Shown: positions 10,716-22,700 of the stretch, in pieces
Numbering within the stretch: position 1 is the first letter of the stretch
How the letters are laid out: each line of letters starts with the position of its first letter
Assembly (NCBI GenBank): GCA_008704415.1
Contig: VXIS01000270.1
Span: 1 to 64,000 of the forward strand
Direction of reading: 5' to 3'
Source: Sphaerosporella brunnea
Lineage: Eukaryota; Ascomycota; Pezizomycetes; Pezizales; Pyronemataceae
Length of the DNA: 64,000 bases
Translations under genes and position numbers: made by a program
The notes under the pieces: model-generated
Database searches by the model: none
What the model was told of the DNA's origin: nothing
The model's input: the letters and a program-made list of their open reading frames with translations, nothing else

Positions 10716-13116
10716 ATGGACAGCGTCGTGATAAAACACACGATTCCCTTATCTCAAGGCTTTGGATATGGAATTGTCCTTGGCCTTGGAGGTCTCTTCG
10801 CAGCTGGCATGATTGCCACGACATGGGCGCTCAAACGGTTTGTTTACCTTTTCCTGTAACTATACTGTAATTGGGCTGTGCAGTTGCTGAAAGTTTGAGA
10901 CATGCAGATACCAAAATGAGGTCCAGACGTCTGAAATGTTCTCGACCGCCGGACGGACAGTCAAGACAGGATTGGTAGCATCAGCAGTGGTCTCGTCGTG
11001 GACATGGTTAGTTGTATTAATTTGGAGTCCCTGCACTTGCTAGGCTTTAGCTCACCGTTCCACAGGGCAGCAACTCTACTGCAGTCTTCTGGTATTGCTT
11101 ACAGATATGGTGTCTCTGGTCCCTTCTGGTATGCCTCGGGAGCGACGGTTCAAATCCTACTCTTTGCGACTCTTGCCATTGAACTCAAGCGCCGGGCACC
11201 CAATGCCCACACCTTCCTTGAGGTCATCAAAGCCCGATATGGAACCGCCGCCCATATCACTTTTATGGTTTTTGGCTTGATGACAAACATACTGTATGCG
11301 TCACCGGTTTCGATGGTTTCGAGAACTGGGAAGGCTGAACATTAAATAGTGTCACTGCCATGCTGTTGACTGGAGGTTCTGCGGTTGTGACATCTCTCAC
11401 CGGTATGCACACAGCTGCTGCCTGTTTGCTCTTGCCTGTGGGTGTCATCGTTTACACTTGGTTCGGAGGCATCAAGTAATTCTTCTGCGGCCCATCTCTA
11501 TTGCATTGCTGACGACTGTAGGGCCACATTCCTTACTGACTACATCCACACGGTGGTAATCCTCGTGATTATCTTCGTCTTTGCCTTTACTACTTACGCC
11601 ACCTCCGACATTCTTGGCTCGCCATCTGCTGTGTACGATCTGTTGGTTGCTGCTTCAAAGAGGCACCCGGTTGAAGGAAATGCCGGTGGATCCTACCTCA
11701 CCATGCGGAGCCGTGAGGGAGCAATCTTCTTCGTCATCAACATTGTGGGCAACTTCGGCACTGTCTTCTGCGACAACGGCTATTACAACAAGGCCATTGC
11801 TGCATCTCCCGTTTCTGCGCTTCCTGGTTATGTTCTTGGAGGCCTCTCTTGGTTCGCTATCCCTTGGCTCGCTGCTACCACCATGGGCCTGGCATGTCTC
11901 GCACTCGAGACTCACCCATCGTTCCCTACCTATCCCTACCGCATGCCTGACTCCGATGTCAGTGCTGGATTAGTGCTCCCGAATGCCGCAGTCGCCCTGC
12001 TTGGAAGAGGAGGTGCAGCATGCACATTGCTGCTTATTTTCATGGCTGTAACTTCGGCCAGCTCTGCAGAGCTCATTGCTGTCTCCAGTATCTTCACCTA
12101 CGACATGTACCAGACCTACATCAACCCTCTGGCCACTGGAAGGAGCCTGATTTACATGTCTCATTTGTGCGTCGGCGGCTTCGGCATGGTCATGGCTGGT
12201 TTCAGTATAGGATTGTACTATGCTGGTATCTCCATGGGATACCTATACCTGCTCATGGGCGTTATCGTCAGTTCGGCCGTTCTCCCAGCCTCCCTCACCC
12301 TCTTGTGGAAGAAGCAGAACAAATATGCCGCCATTTTGTCGCCGATTCTCGGTCTTTGCTGTAGTGTGACTGCCTGGCTTGTGACCGCCAAGGTCCAGTA
12401 CGGAAAGCTCACGGTAGCGTCCACTGGAAGCAAGTAAGCATATCCATTCCCTCTGGTGATCATTGCAGATGCTAATAACAATCTGTGCAGCAATCCCATG
12501 TTGGCCGGCAATGTCGTCGCTCTTCTGTCCCCTTTCCTCTTCGTCCCACTCCTGACTTTTGCCTTCGGTGCCGACAACTACGACTATGAGTCGATGCGTG
12601 CCATTAGCCGTGCGGACGACCACGATCTCGCCCAGGCAGCCAACATTGACCTTGGGCTGGTCCCCGGTGAAAACCGCGCCAGCCACGCTGACGAGGAAGA
12701 GGAACAGAAGCAGTTGAGCCGGGCCGCCTTCATCTCCCGGACAATCACTGCGATCATGACAATATCGCTGCTTGTGCTTTGGCCCATGCCTATGTACGGG
12801 TCTGGATACATCTTCAGCAAGAAATTCTTCACCGGTTGGGTCTCCGTTGGTATTCTGTGGCTGTTTTTCTCATCGTATGTTCCCATCTTTACCGATTTTT
12901 GGTATGATCACAGTTGCTAACCGTTATCTGGACAGAACTTGTGTTGGGCTGTACCCGCTATGGGAGGGAAGACACTCCATGGCCCACACCATCAAGAGCA
13001 TGTATCTGGACTTCACTGGAAAGAAAAAGTTCCCGGTGGCTGCAGAGGTCACAGAAGCAAGCACGCCCCCGAGCGTGGAGATGGTCACCGACGAGAAGGT
13101 GGCCCAGAAGGCATGA
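10716..13116 (+). CDS. DUR3: Urea active transporter (sodium/solute symporter family)
   Basis: Seven exons: 10716-10837, 10908-11006, 11066-11293, 11350-11475, 11522-12433, 12491-12874, 12936-13116. They total 2052 nt, or 683 aa in frame, the usual size of fungal Dur3. The protein starts [20 protein letters not shown] and has about 15 hydrophobic segments. Recognisable family blocks are [38 protein letters not shown], the segment ending in [20 protein letters not shown], and [20 protein letters not shown]. It carries out high-affinity, proton- or sodium-coupled urea (and polyamine) import across the plasma membrane. The loop after segment 13 and the C-terminal tail are polar and acidic. GATA-type sites upstream fit nitrogen control. 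Confidence 0.93.
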
Positions 13117-13533
13117 GTTTTATTTTTATTATTATTATTCCATTTAGTTATGTTGGATTGATGGTTGATGTATTGTAACGTTGCATATGAATCGAAACGG
13201 GTAAGATCAGTGAGCCAGCATTGGAGCTTTTCCGCGTGATGGTTGAGTCGAAGAGGACGAGCTCTATCGTCTCTGAAGTTGCAGAAGGTGAAGTCATGAT
13301 AGCCAATCATCATGACCGACTTGGACGTGTTAAAGGTTAGGGTTCTATAAGCGAAGTAGCTCCGTAATGTGCCTCGTCAACCCGCCGCCAGATACCTTCC
13401 TTCAGCCCCACCTTTAAGTACTTCGATCGTTCCTGAGCTCCTCATCTACACCTACCTCCACGGCACGGCAAACGCAAAACCTAAACCTCTCCCCCCCAAT
13501 CACACTCTTCCCACCATCACCTCCTCCTAAGCG
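13117..13533. other. Intergenic
   Basis: This is the 3' flank of DUR3 and the promoter of the next gene. A CT/C-rich tract runs from about 13430 to 13530, just before the start codon at 13534. Nothing else was recognised. Confidence 0.5.
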
Positions 13534-14358
13534 ATGGCCGATACCTCTAACACCAACACCGAATCCCCCGCACCCGAAGCTGCCACCGACATGCCTGGAA
13601 GACTTCTGCAAGACACCGCTACGGTTGCTCCGCATCCGCAGCGTCCGCTTTCGTCGACTTCGATGTCGTCGCCGGTCTTCGTTTCGTCGCGTCCAGCTTC
13701 TCCGTCGTCTATCGGCAGGCCGAGCCCGTCGATCCGCCGGCCCTCTTCGTCCATGTCCACCTCCTCGCGTCGCGCTTCGCTGCTGTCGCCGCCGGATCCA
13801 CACATGCCCCAGCGTTTCCCCCGCTCGCCTCCAGCCGACGCTGCCGCCTTCGCGGAGCTTCACCAGGAGCTCGAGGCCGAACAGGAAGCTCAGGTCAACC
13901 GTCTATTGAACTTGATCCGCATCCAGAACCTCCAGTCCGGTGGCTCCATCGACGGCGACGCCAACTCCAACGCAGCCACGGTTGACTCCAGCTCCACTCG
14001 CGCCGGTCACTTGAGCCGCAGGAGCTCCAACAGATTTTCCAGAGATGGCTCCTACTATCACCCCAGGTCCATGTCCAGAGCTTCCAGCCCCGGAGCTCCC
14101 CTTGGCCCCGATAGCGCCAGCGAGAGCTCCGTCTGGATCGGTTCGCACGATGCCAGCTTCCACGCTGCCGAGAGTCAGATGCTCAAGAGAGAGAACGAGA
14201 TGCTCAAGCGTCGCATCCGAGAGCTCGAGAAGATCGTTGCCGACTTGAGCGCTAAGGCTACCGCGAGCAGCACCTCTGCTGAGGCCGCTCCGGTTGTTCC
14301 CTTGGTCCCTGTTTCTTCGGAATCCGAGGCTGCGGGACCTTCCGCGACCGCCAGCTAA
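13534..14358 (+). CDS. Ser-rich coiled-coil protein, function unknown
   Basis: A single-exon 274-aa ORF that I do not recognise by function. Residues 1-100 are Ser/Pro/Arg-rich and probably disordered, with many RxxS-like phosphorylation contexts. Residues about 103-130 (AAAFAELHQELEAEQEAQ onward) and 205-245 (SQMLKRENEMLKRRIRELEK) are heptad-rich and predict coiled coils. Between them lies a Ser/Arg-rich linker. C-rich codon usage and a clean long frame support coding. It could be a scaffold or cytoskeleton adaptor, but that is only a guess from the coiled coils. Confidence 0.7.
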   Translation: MADTSNTNTESPAPEAATDMPGRLLQDTATVAPHPQRPLSSTSMSSPVFVSSRPASPSSIGRPSPSIRRPSSSMSTSSRRASLLSPPDPHMPQRFPRSPPADAAAFAELHQELEAEQEAQVNRLLNLIRIQNLQSGGSIDGDANSNAATVDSSSTRAGHLSRRSSNRFSRDGSYYHPRSMSRASSPGAPLGPDSASESSVWIGSHDASFHAAESQMLKRENEMLKRRIRELEKIVADLSAKATASSTSAEAAPVVPLVPVSSESEAAGPSATAS

Positions 14359-15595
14359 GAAAGAGGCATGCACAGTAACTTGATTTTTTAGAGCTTTTGC
14401 GAGTGGATGGGAGGGCGTTTGTGTGTTGTGTTTTCTTGATATGGGAATCTGTTTTTAATGGGTGCTCTTCACGGTTGTTACAGGCGCAAAATGGGACTGG
14501 TGATAAGGCAAGAGTTGGTTGTATTCTGATTCCATGCCGTTACTACTTTATCGCTTTCAAGATCTGAGGGGGAGGGGGCTTTTTTTGTTTTGTTTTTTTC
14601 GATGTGTGTTTGCTTGGTGTGCTTTGCAAACTTGCTTGTGTATTCTAATTAACTGTCTGCCCTCTTTGCTTCACTCTGATCCATAATATACCGTCTGATC
14701 ATCGACAACCTTCGGGCCGCCGTTTGGTTGAGTCGCTGGCCTATCTACATCGCGGAAGAAGTGTGGAGATGTCGGAATTCCACCTCCACGCGCAAAATAG
14801 CGGTCAAAACAGTTCCTGCATCACACACAACCACATTAACCGCCCGGAAATGCCAAGCCTGTGCGTTGGCACACCGAAAACCCCGCACACTTCGGCTTCA
14901 CGATGTCTTTGTGGTGTGTGTGTGTGTCCGCTCTACCAGGCGAGGTAGAGTGTACGGTTTCGATTCAACACCTCATTTATGCCCGCGATTCGCCTGCTAC
15001 CACTCAGTATTAACCTCAGCCGATAGTCCTGACGGCTACTCGTCGGAATAAACGTTTAACGCCAGTTAGCAGGATGATAGCGCTTTGCAGTGAGCTCCCC
15101 CATCGAGACGGAACGGAAGTATCGTGCGAAGCGTGCGAGCGATATGATCGACCCAAGTCCGCAACCCGTAACAGGGGCCCCTGCGGGTAGGCAGAGGCTC
15201 CACCACACTCAGCTGCAGGTAACTTGGACTCCTCCGGTGCACCGATATGGTCTTGATGGTCGTGTGGGATCATGGTTTTGGGCAGCGAAGGCGTTCCATG
15301 TCGGACGTTAGAAGCGGGCGTGCATACGGGCGGAGGAATGGTAGTGGGTAGGTCGGGGAGGGAGCACGTCAAGTCGATATAGGGATTGCTTTCACTGAAG
15401 GCCTTGGGTTTTCGATTCACATTCACTTTTCTTATGTCTTCTTTCCTTTTTGAGACACACCCAGTCTGCATGTACTCTCTATGTCGTGGCCGCAAGCGGC
15501 CGAATACATCATGATTCAAACAACAGTTCCTACATACAAATGCCACTATCTTCCCCAGAAGCTCGCCGCAGCAGCAGCAGTTCCATAACTGAAAA
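14359..15595. other. Intergenic
   Basis: No gene was recognised. T-rich and GT-rich patches (GTGTGTGTGTGTG near 14920) are the only visible structure. Scattered minus-strand ORFs between 15016 and 15894 overlap the next gene and look like chance. Confidence 0.5.
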
Positions 15596-17082
15596 ATGAC
15601 ACCCGCAGCCACACTCCTCTTCAGACGTCGATTTTCCACTTCTTTCCGAACCCGTGCGAATGACTTCACGCATTGTGTACGTACCAACCAATCAAGTAGT
15701 AGTAGTAGCAGTAGAATCGCACAAGCTTGCGGGTTCCTGCATAATGCACCTCTCCGCATGCTTCTTTTCAACTTGACTTGACGCTGGCTCACAACAACTC
15801 CCAGGTCATTGGCGGCGGCATAGTCGGACTGGCGATTGCGCGCCAGCTCGCACGTGCACATCCAGGGAGCAGCACCGTGCTGCTCGAGCGCCACAACGCC
15901 GTAGGCACAGAGACAAGTAGTCGCAATTCAGAGGTTCTTTCCATCTCTCCGTCGGGCGCACCAGGGCTGACGATCAGATGGACAGGTGATCCATGGCGGC
16001 CTCTACTACCCGCGCGACTCCCTCAAGACGAAGCTATGTATCCAGGGCGCTCGCATGCTCTACGACTACTGCATTACGCACCAAATTTCGCACAAACGCT
16101 GTGGTATGCCTACCTCCCCTTCCTTGCCTGGCCGGAGTGTTGGGCTGATGGGATGGTGAGCAGGTAAATGGGTGGTTGCCCAAACCGAAGACCAACTGCA
16201 CGCCCTCAACGGCATCTACAAACACGCCACATCCCTCGGCGTAAAGCTAAATTGGCTTTCTGCGACCACCACCACGGCGCGAGAACCGCACGTGCGTGCG
16301 GCAGCCGGTGCGCTCGAGAGTCCTAACACTGGCATTGTGGACTCGCACGCCTTGATGCAGAGTCTTCTCGGCGAGTTCGTGGAGGCGGGTGGTGACGTGG
16401 CGCTGGGCACCGTTGTGACTGCGCTCGCGCCGCACCATCATGGTGGTGGTGGTGGTGGTGGAGGATACAAGATCACGGCATCCTCCAGCGGAGAAGAAAC
16501 TGAGATCACGGCGGACGTGGTGGTCAATGCCGCCGGATTGGGTGCGATAGACGTGGGCAATTTGATCCTGCCCAAGGAGAAGTGGAGGAAGGCCTATTAC
16601 TGCAAGGGAACGTATTACGTCCCGTTGTCTACCCCTCCCCCCGTCGGCACGCTGATATATCCGGCGCCTGTGCCCGGCCTGGGAGGGCTCGGCACGCATC
16701 TGACGATGGATATGGGTGGGAACTTTAGGTTCGGCCCGGACGTGGAGTGGGTTGATGACCCGTCCGATGTTAAGGCCACTAGCAACAATCTGGTGGTTGC
16801 GAGAGAGGCGATCAAGACTTATCTCCCAGGGATTGGGGAGTTGAGGCCGGATTATGCTGGTATCAGACCGAAGTTGAAGCCGAGGGGAGAGGGCGGAGTC
16901 GGTAGTGTGGATTTTTGGATCAAGGAGGAGGAGGGGCACCGTGGGTTTGTGAACTTGTTGGGGATTGAGAGTCCTGGTAGGTGTATGTCCCCCGGGGATT
17001 ACGAATTTGCTAACAAGAGGGTTCAGGATTGACGAGTTCGCTGGCTATTGCGGAGTATGTGGACGGCATTTTGTACAAGTAA
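15596..17082 (+). CDS. Mitochondrial FAD oxidoreductase, L-2-hydroxyglutarate dehydrogenase-like
   Basis: Five exons: 15596-15676, 15805-15933, 15986-16103, 16164-16976, 17027-17082. They total 1197 nt, or 398 aa in frame. An Arg/Ser/Thr-rich N-terminus ([14 protein letters not shown]) looks like a mitochondrial presequence. The FAD-binding Rossmann motif GGGIVG is at 30-35. The block [14 protein letters not shown] (66-79) is the signature of the L2HGDH branch of the DAO family. Later blocks are the VVNAAG FAD contact near 190 and [10 protein letters not shown] near 320. The enzyme would oxidise L-2-hydroxyglutarate or a related 2-hydroxyacid to the keto acid in mitochondria. A Gly run at about 235 is encoded by GGT repeats. 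Substrate is inferred from the family only. Confidence 0.88.
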
Positions 17083-17249
17083 AAGAGACAAAGCGAGTGC
17101 TGTGATATGTACCATTCATACATTCATACAAGTCCCAGTTTCTACATTCAAACCTGCCCCCCAGCAGAAAAAAGCAAACGGTATCGTTCATCCATACTTT
17201 ACACCCATTCATAACATCCAATCATAACCATCACCACCATAGCTGACCA

Positions 17250-18285
17250 TTATATCCCACCCCTAACACTATCCAACTCCCAATCCCTGGCAGTAGTGAC
17301 AGTAGCCGCCTTCGGCGGCGCAGCCACCATCGTACTCGGCTGCGCATCAGCAGCATACTGGGTCTTCGTCTTCAACGCCCTCTCCTTCCTGCCACTATAC
17401 CCCTTCTCGAAGCGTCTACTCCCGCCGCCAATAGCAATAGGGCCGATCCGGTGTTTCTCCCGCAGCGCGAAGTGGGTTCCACAAACGGCCAGCAATATCA
17501 GCACGAAAGCCAACGGCAGGGCCACCGCCAACGCTAGTAACGAACGTCGATGGTAATCGTTGTTGGTGTTGGAAGAAGGAGAAGAAGGCGGCCCGGAATC
17601 CTTGCCGCTAATCTGTAGCGCCGCGCTGGTGTGAGGCACAGCGGTACTTGCGTGATCGTTGGTGATGGCGAAGTACACATCCTGGAAGTCTACCGTCTGC
17701 AGGACGCCGCGGTCTTTGAGCGTTTGATTATAGAGCCAAGCATCTTTCGGATGCTGTCCCATCCAGATATCCATGTTACCTCACATACACACACACATTA
17801 GGAAGGCAGGACCGAGGCGGGAAATTACTTACGATAACCTGAAACCCGCGCGCATTCGGCAACTCCCAGAAATCAACTACATGCCCCGAACTGCCCGGGC
17901 TGGCATAGTTCAGCGTGATGAACACAGTTGAGTTCTGGTCCCACACGTCGCTGTCCCACGTCAGGTTGTAGCTGCGGTCGGTGCGCCAGATAGAATGCGC
18001 CTTCGGCGTGCAGAATGGGAATGCTACGATGTCGCTTTTTTGGCAGCCGCCGCCGCCGCTGGATGCGTCGTTGTGGTTGTCAGCGTCCGGCACGGTGCTG
18101 GGTGTTGCGGTCGCACTGGTAGCGCTGGATATGGTGGCGCTGGTGCTGGTGGTGGCTGTTGACGCTGTGCCCGTTGTTATTGTTACAAATGTTGTGGCCG
18201 TTGTGGTAGTGTGGTCGTTGGATTGAGCGAGAGCGCCGCCGCTCACGCTCAGAAAGACGGCGATCAGGATCGACTGGAAACGCAT
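17250..18285 (-). CDS. Type I membrane protein with Ser/Thr-rich ectodomain
   Basis: Two exons (minus strand): 17829-18285 and 17250-17779, separated by a 49-nt intron whose donor GTAATT is fixed by reading frame. The product is 328 aa. A signal peptide is at about 1-20 (MRFQSILIAVFLSVSGGALA). A Thr/Ser-rich, probably O-glycosylated stretch runs from 25 to 70. A compact domain with Cys pairs and WDSDVWDQNSTVFITLNY follows at about 78-195. A single membrane helix lies at about 232-256 and a basic, Ser/Thr-rich tail on the cytosolic side. The layout matches a widespread family of fungal cell-surface proteins of unknown function (DUF7137-like). It could be a wall or stress sensor, but nothing in the sequence proves that. 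Confidence 0.82.
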
Positions 18286-18703
18286 CTCGCCTTGCGACAG
18301 AGTGCTAGCTAGAGGTGAAAAAGGAGCGGAGGAAGTGGGTTAAAAAGGAGAGAGGGATAAATCGTTATATTTCATTCATTATACCAACTGCAAGCCACCA
18401 TGCTCGGCACCTTCTCGTTCAGGCACACCAGTCGATGCTTAATTTCCTGCTTGCCACCACGCGCCATCGCTAGGCGAATGATCAACCTTTAGCTTGACGG
18501 TGATGAAACCCGTTGGGTTGCTACCCGAGTGACTGATCATGATGTGCACGTGTGCAACACAAAGAGAGAGTGAGAGTGGAGACTGAGAGAGAGATACCAG
18601 TGATTATAAATGCAAATGCGCGCTCAATCGGAAACAAATATGATACAATGCTCGTTGGGTATGGGCTGCCAGCCGGACCAACTCCTCTATCAGCAAGAAA
18701 ACG
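18286..18703. other. Intergenic, divergent/convergent flank
   Basis: This is the promoter side of the membrane-protein gene and the 3' flank of the lipase gene. No ORF or repeat of note. Confidence 0.5.
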
Positions 18704-20441
18704 TTACAGCTCGCGCTGCTGTTGCTGCCTGGCCTCAACATCCTTCATCTCCTTAGCGATCATGCGGTTGAACTCTTCGTGGCCATCCAGATAGAGATGG
18801 TGGCCCGCATTTTGCACAATCAACACCTTAGCCTCGCCCCCGAACCCTTTCTTTTCACCTCGCCATTCCTCCCCGCCGACGTAGCTGCCGGCAGGCCTAC
18901 CATCTTTCGCCGGAAGCGGCGTGTTGCGGATCTTCTCTTCTGCCGCATAACCGCCTGCAACGTCCATCCAATCCACGTCACCGTACATCCACACACTCGG
19001 TATACCGCCGCGGCCAACCTTGGATGCAAGGTCCTGGACGCGCCATATAAGGGGACGGCGAGCGAATGCTCCTGGCGCAAGGATGTAAGCGAGTGCATAC
19101 TCGCCGCTTCCACGTTGGCGGAAAAGCGAATAGGCGTAGTTATGGAGAGCCTGGTGTTCTTCCGCGGGTAACTGCTGAAAACGACGGGTTGTCCATCCCG
19201 AGACCAGACGGGGACCAAGAGGGCCCGACCAGCGGACCAAAGAAAACGGCGAGACGTTGGCTTCCCAGAGATATACAAGCCACTTTGGAAGTGGCCTTCT
19301 AGGTTGCTCCGGTTGACTGGCAACCGCATCCCGCTCGTCTGGCAGGTCGCTGGTGGATGTTCCGGGAGACACGGGAGCTGATGAAGCGTGCTGTCCATCT
19401 GAACCCGAAGTACTGACGTCGGTCGAGAGGTTTGGGTTGCTTTTGGAGCCGGCTCCGTTTTGGCCATCGGGGAGAGCTTGCCTGACAGCATAGGGATCTT
19501 CGGGAACACCCACAGGTGACGCCATGATGAGTTTGTTGACCCTGTCCGGGTACTTTAAGGAATAACGGAAAGATAGGTATCCGCCCAACGAATGGCCTTT
19601 GCTCTACAGTCAGTATGAGTTACGCGAATCATCTAGAGTGATCGGATGCTCGGTGAACGCGCCACACAAAAGATCATTTCCTGGAGTGAAGCCGTTCACC
19701 CACCACCCGATCACTCTACTGATTTTTTGGCCTACCCAGCAATGTGAACTTCTCTATTCCCCTCACTTTTCTCCATTCCTCCAAAGCGTCAATGAACCAA
19801 TCCTCGGCTTCGCTGATCTTTCCTTCGGGATCCTTGGAACGAATGCAGAACGATGGCCGCGAGGACCGTCCATATCCTAGCAGATCTACTGCCCAGAGCT
19901 TCCAGCCTGGCAGTCGCGAAAGTGCATCAAAGTTACGGTAGAAGAAGGCAAGGCCTGCGCCGTAGCCATGGATAAGGACGAGATGATTGGTAGCCGATGG
20001 TTCGGCGGTCCGAGTAATGCTGAACTCATTGATGGCCCTGTCCTTGCCAGACAGGGGCACGAGCGTAGATGTACACTTCCGCGGGCCGTATGGATCTGCT
20101 TCGGGTGGCGATGTGGTAGTTTCAGAGTGCGGATCGGTTGTGGAGACGGCGGGAGAGGGGTGGTGGAAAGGTAGGAACGATAACACCGCTGCCTCGGCAG
20201 CAGCTGGGGTTGTTGCGGACCACTACGTAATATACATCAGAGGATAAACAGCACAGTGTTCACGAAATTTTGTTCATACCCATTGACTGAGACCTTCCCT
20301 ATAGCTCAGTGGAAACAAAGGACCCGCAAAACGGCGTTGACCTTCCCGAGCTGTTCCTTGGGTGTTAGAACCTCGTTGCGAAGCAAGTGGGCTCTGCTGG
20401 GAGCGACCTCGCGAAGCAGCCGACTCAGACGCGGACGCCAT
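18704..20441 (-). CDS. Alpha/beta-hydrolase, Cld1/ABHD4-5 type phospholipase
   Basis: Three exons (minus strand): 20280-20441, 19736-20222, 18704-19596. They total 1542 nt, or 513 aa in frame. The oxyanion motif LVLIHGYGAG is near 115. The nucleophile elbow GHSLGG is at 217-222 with Ser219; its codon order is restored only with the acceptor at 19597. The HX4D acyltransferase-like motif spans His482 to Asp487 (GHHLYLD). This set matches the CGI-58/ABHD4-5/Cld1 branch. Yeast Cld1 is a mitochondrial cardiolipin-specific phospholipase that starts cardiolipin remodelling. The frame stays open upstream to 20705, so a longer N-terminus, perhaps a targeting sequence, is possible. A low-complexity insert lies near 270-310. 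Confidence 0.87.
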
Positions 20442-21239
20442 CGTCTGATTGTATCTCAAGTGTTGCTTCCTTGCAGTTTCAGACGATAATAACGCGGTGA
20501 CTGACAGCAGAGCAATAGGCGAGAGGAATGTAGTGGCGGTAGAGATGGCCGATGGGAAGACCGGTGGTTGCAGCTTGAGGGATTGTCGGGATCGAGAGCG
20601 CGTGAGCTGCGCTGTATCTAGTTGCTTATGTATAAGCAGTGAGTGTTCGAGGAGGCTGTGTTTGCTGTCGATGGGGACGGAGGGTGTCGGGCAAGCATAC
20701 TTCAAAGCGCATGCGCGGACACGGAGGAAAACGATCTCCGAGCTCGATCAACGGAGCTCCGCCACGAACGACGGTATGCAGTACAACATGTGCTGTGGGC
20801 AGCGTAGAATAGGTACTCAATCAATTATTCACTCCGTCACGCTTTATGGTATGAATTCGGCGGTCCGACAAACTAGAGAAGTAACTGCTCTAGGTCCGGA
20901 TCTCCGGCGTTCGGCGTTAAAAGGACTTAAGCGGAGGCCGTTCAGTCAGCTTCATATGCACCAGGCTACATTTGGGAGCGGCTGGAGTGCAGTCCTGAAA
21001 AGGTATCGTGGGTTCACCACACAATGGCCAGCTGGCATTGTTGTCTTCGCGTACACACAACACAATACACAACAACCGTCGAACAATCATGAAGTCAAAG
21101 AGCACCCGCAGAGAGCCAGCACAAGGCAAGCGACACTTGGAATGAGAGAGTACAGATAATCACTTTGCGTTGGTATGGGTGGGCCGACACACGGTCCAGA
21201 AGGTAAACATACCTATCCTAGTCAAAACAAAACTAAACG
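20442..21239. other. Intergenic
   Basis: This is the 5' flank of the lipase gene. A 236-codon plus-strand ORF (20449-21159) is present but shows no domain-like pattern and overlaps the lipase promoter, so I do not call it. Left border and terminal repeats of the neighbouring transposon were looked for here and not found. Confidence 0.45.
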
Positions 21240-22324
21240 AGACGCTTCCAGATCTATCAGCGTGCCAAAGCGAACGGAACCCCGTCGAATCGAACCCGAA
21301 TCGGCAGGCCCCCAATATTTGATGACGAAGAGAAGCGTAAATTGGTTGCTTTTGTGACCCGTGACGCGCGAACTCGACGGCTTACCTGGGAAGCGATTGT
21401 GGCTGAGATGGGCTACGCCTGCTCAGCGAAAACTGTTAGAAGGGTCATGGCCGAAATGGGTTATCACAAACGGGTTCCCAGAAAGAAGTTCAGCATTCGT
21501 CCCGCAAATAAGCCCAAACGTGTTGAGTGGTGTCAAGCACACCTTCATTGCACGTATGGTGCAGGTGTCCATAAACCAACCTGTCGCTCAAAATTTTCCC
21601 GACTTCAATAACACCACAAGATTGCGCGACTGGTGGAAGCCAGCGCCTCAGTCTTACAGAGCGCATCTTATTTAGGGGACGGGAGGGCTGTTTCCCCAGA
21701 GTTCTCACGTGGTGATCAGTTTATTATAAACAGTCGTTGCCGTCTCCACCACCACCGACGGGTCGGTTTAAGGCCGCCTGCACCATACGAGGAGTGGAAG
21801 CGAGTGATTTGGACAGGCGAGTCGACGTTTTCTACCTCCGGTTTCGGCCATCGACCGTGGTTATACGCACCGTGGACGAAGAATATCATACCGACTGCGT
21901 GGACGAAACTTTTGAACAAGGACGCGCAAGCAGGATGGCTTGGGGCGCCTTCTGTGGAAACCTAAAGTCCTCTCTTGTTTGGATACCCGGCAAAGTGAAA
22001 GTCAACTCTCAGCTTTACGTGGAGCAAGTGATAGAGCCACATCTGGTTCCCTTTTGGCATCGCTGCTGCGAAGAATATGGGTGGACAAAGGTTATTGAAG
22101 ACGGAGCACCGGGGCACAAGGGACAGGCTACCGATTATCGGGCTCTCAACGAGATGGATGTCATTCGGTGGTCAGCACAACCTCCCGACTTGAACCCGAT
22201 TGAATGTTTGTGGGCGGATATTGAGACTGAGCTGGGAGAGATATTTGGCAGAGTGAGCAATGTAGAGGACTTGCAGATTTGTGTTACGACAGTATGGGAT
22301 GCGATCACCGAAGAACGTTATTGA
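21240..22324 (+). pseudogene. Tc1/mariner-type transposase, degenerate and interrupted
   Basis: Recognisable transposase reading starts near 21258 with no ATG. It runs through an HTH-like part (GRPPIFDDEEKRKLVAFVTR; RRLTWEAIVAEMGY) to 21554, where a MITE is inserted. It resumes at 21788 with EEWKRVIWTGESTFSTSGFG. Skipping the insert plus one TA (231 nt, 77 codons) restores the frame exactly. The catalytic DDE/D triad is broken at its first residue: the usual WTDES reads WTGES. One base is missing at about 21861 (W then VIRTVDEEYH needs an extra G), which shifts the frame. The second Asp (VIEDGAPGHKG) and the third residue (PDLNPIECLW, DxxxxxE type) are intact. The ORF end at 22324 looks original. 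The gene is non-functional. Confidence 0.85.
21557..21785 (+). mobile_element. MITE copy 1, 229 bp, inside the transposase gene
   Basis: The element begins TGGTGCAGGTGTCC and ends GGCCGCCTGCACCA. It is flanked by TA at 21555-21556 and 21786-21787, the target duplication typical of Tc1/mariner/IS630 elements. The terminal inverted repeats are about 30 bp; the left one differs from the right at about five positions, three of them C/T or G/A changes. There is no ORF. The internal sequence is nearly identical to the copy at 30346-30573, which lies in opposite orientation. Confidence 0.9.
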
Positions 22325-22700
22325 TGCTGAAGGCAATGCAATACCATATTAGAGTAGATAGAAAATAAGTTGCCCGAATTTTGTCCTCACGTGTTTTAAT
22401 CATCAAAGAGCACTCAGATTCCCCTAATCGGCCTAGAACGTGTGCTTTGCCACTCGGACTCACTACTGTTTTAAGAAGGGTGTCCGACTTTTGGCTGTAC
22501 CCGAGTAGTTCCGCTAGACGCGCGTTTAGAGAGAGCGACACAAACCAAACACAACGAAATGGGCAGCCTATCAGAATATGACCACAACAATGCAATCGCA
22601 ATCGGCGTGAATGCTGGTTTGTTACGGAGTTTTCATAGTCACCGGAGCGATACGATACCAATAAATCGAGGTTTTGGGGTATGTACTTAACTAAGGGAAT
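22325..22700. other. Intergenic
   Basis: This is the right flank of the dead transposon and 3' flank of the methyltransferase gene. I could not find a terminal repeat that pairs with the left side of the transposase. Confidence 0.4.

Noticed and set aside
20449..21159. 236-codon plus-strand ORF
   Set aside because: No domain-like pattern, overlaps the lipase promoter and the first exon's opposite strand.
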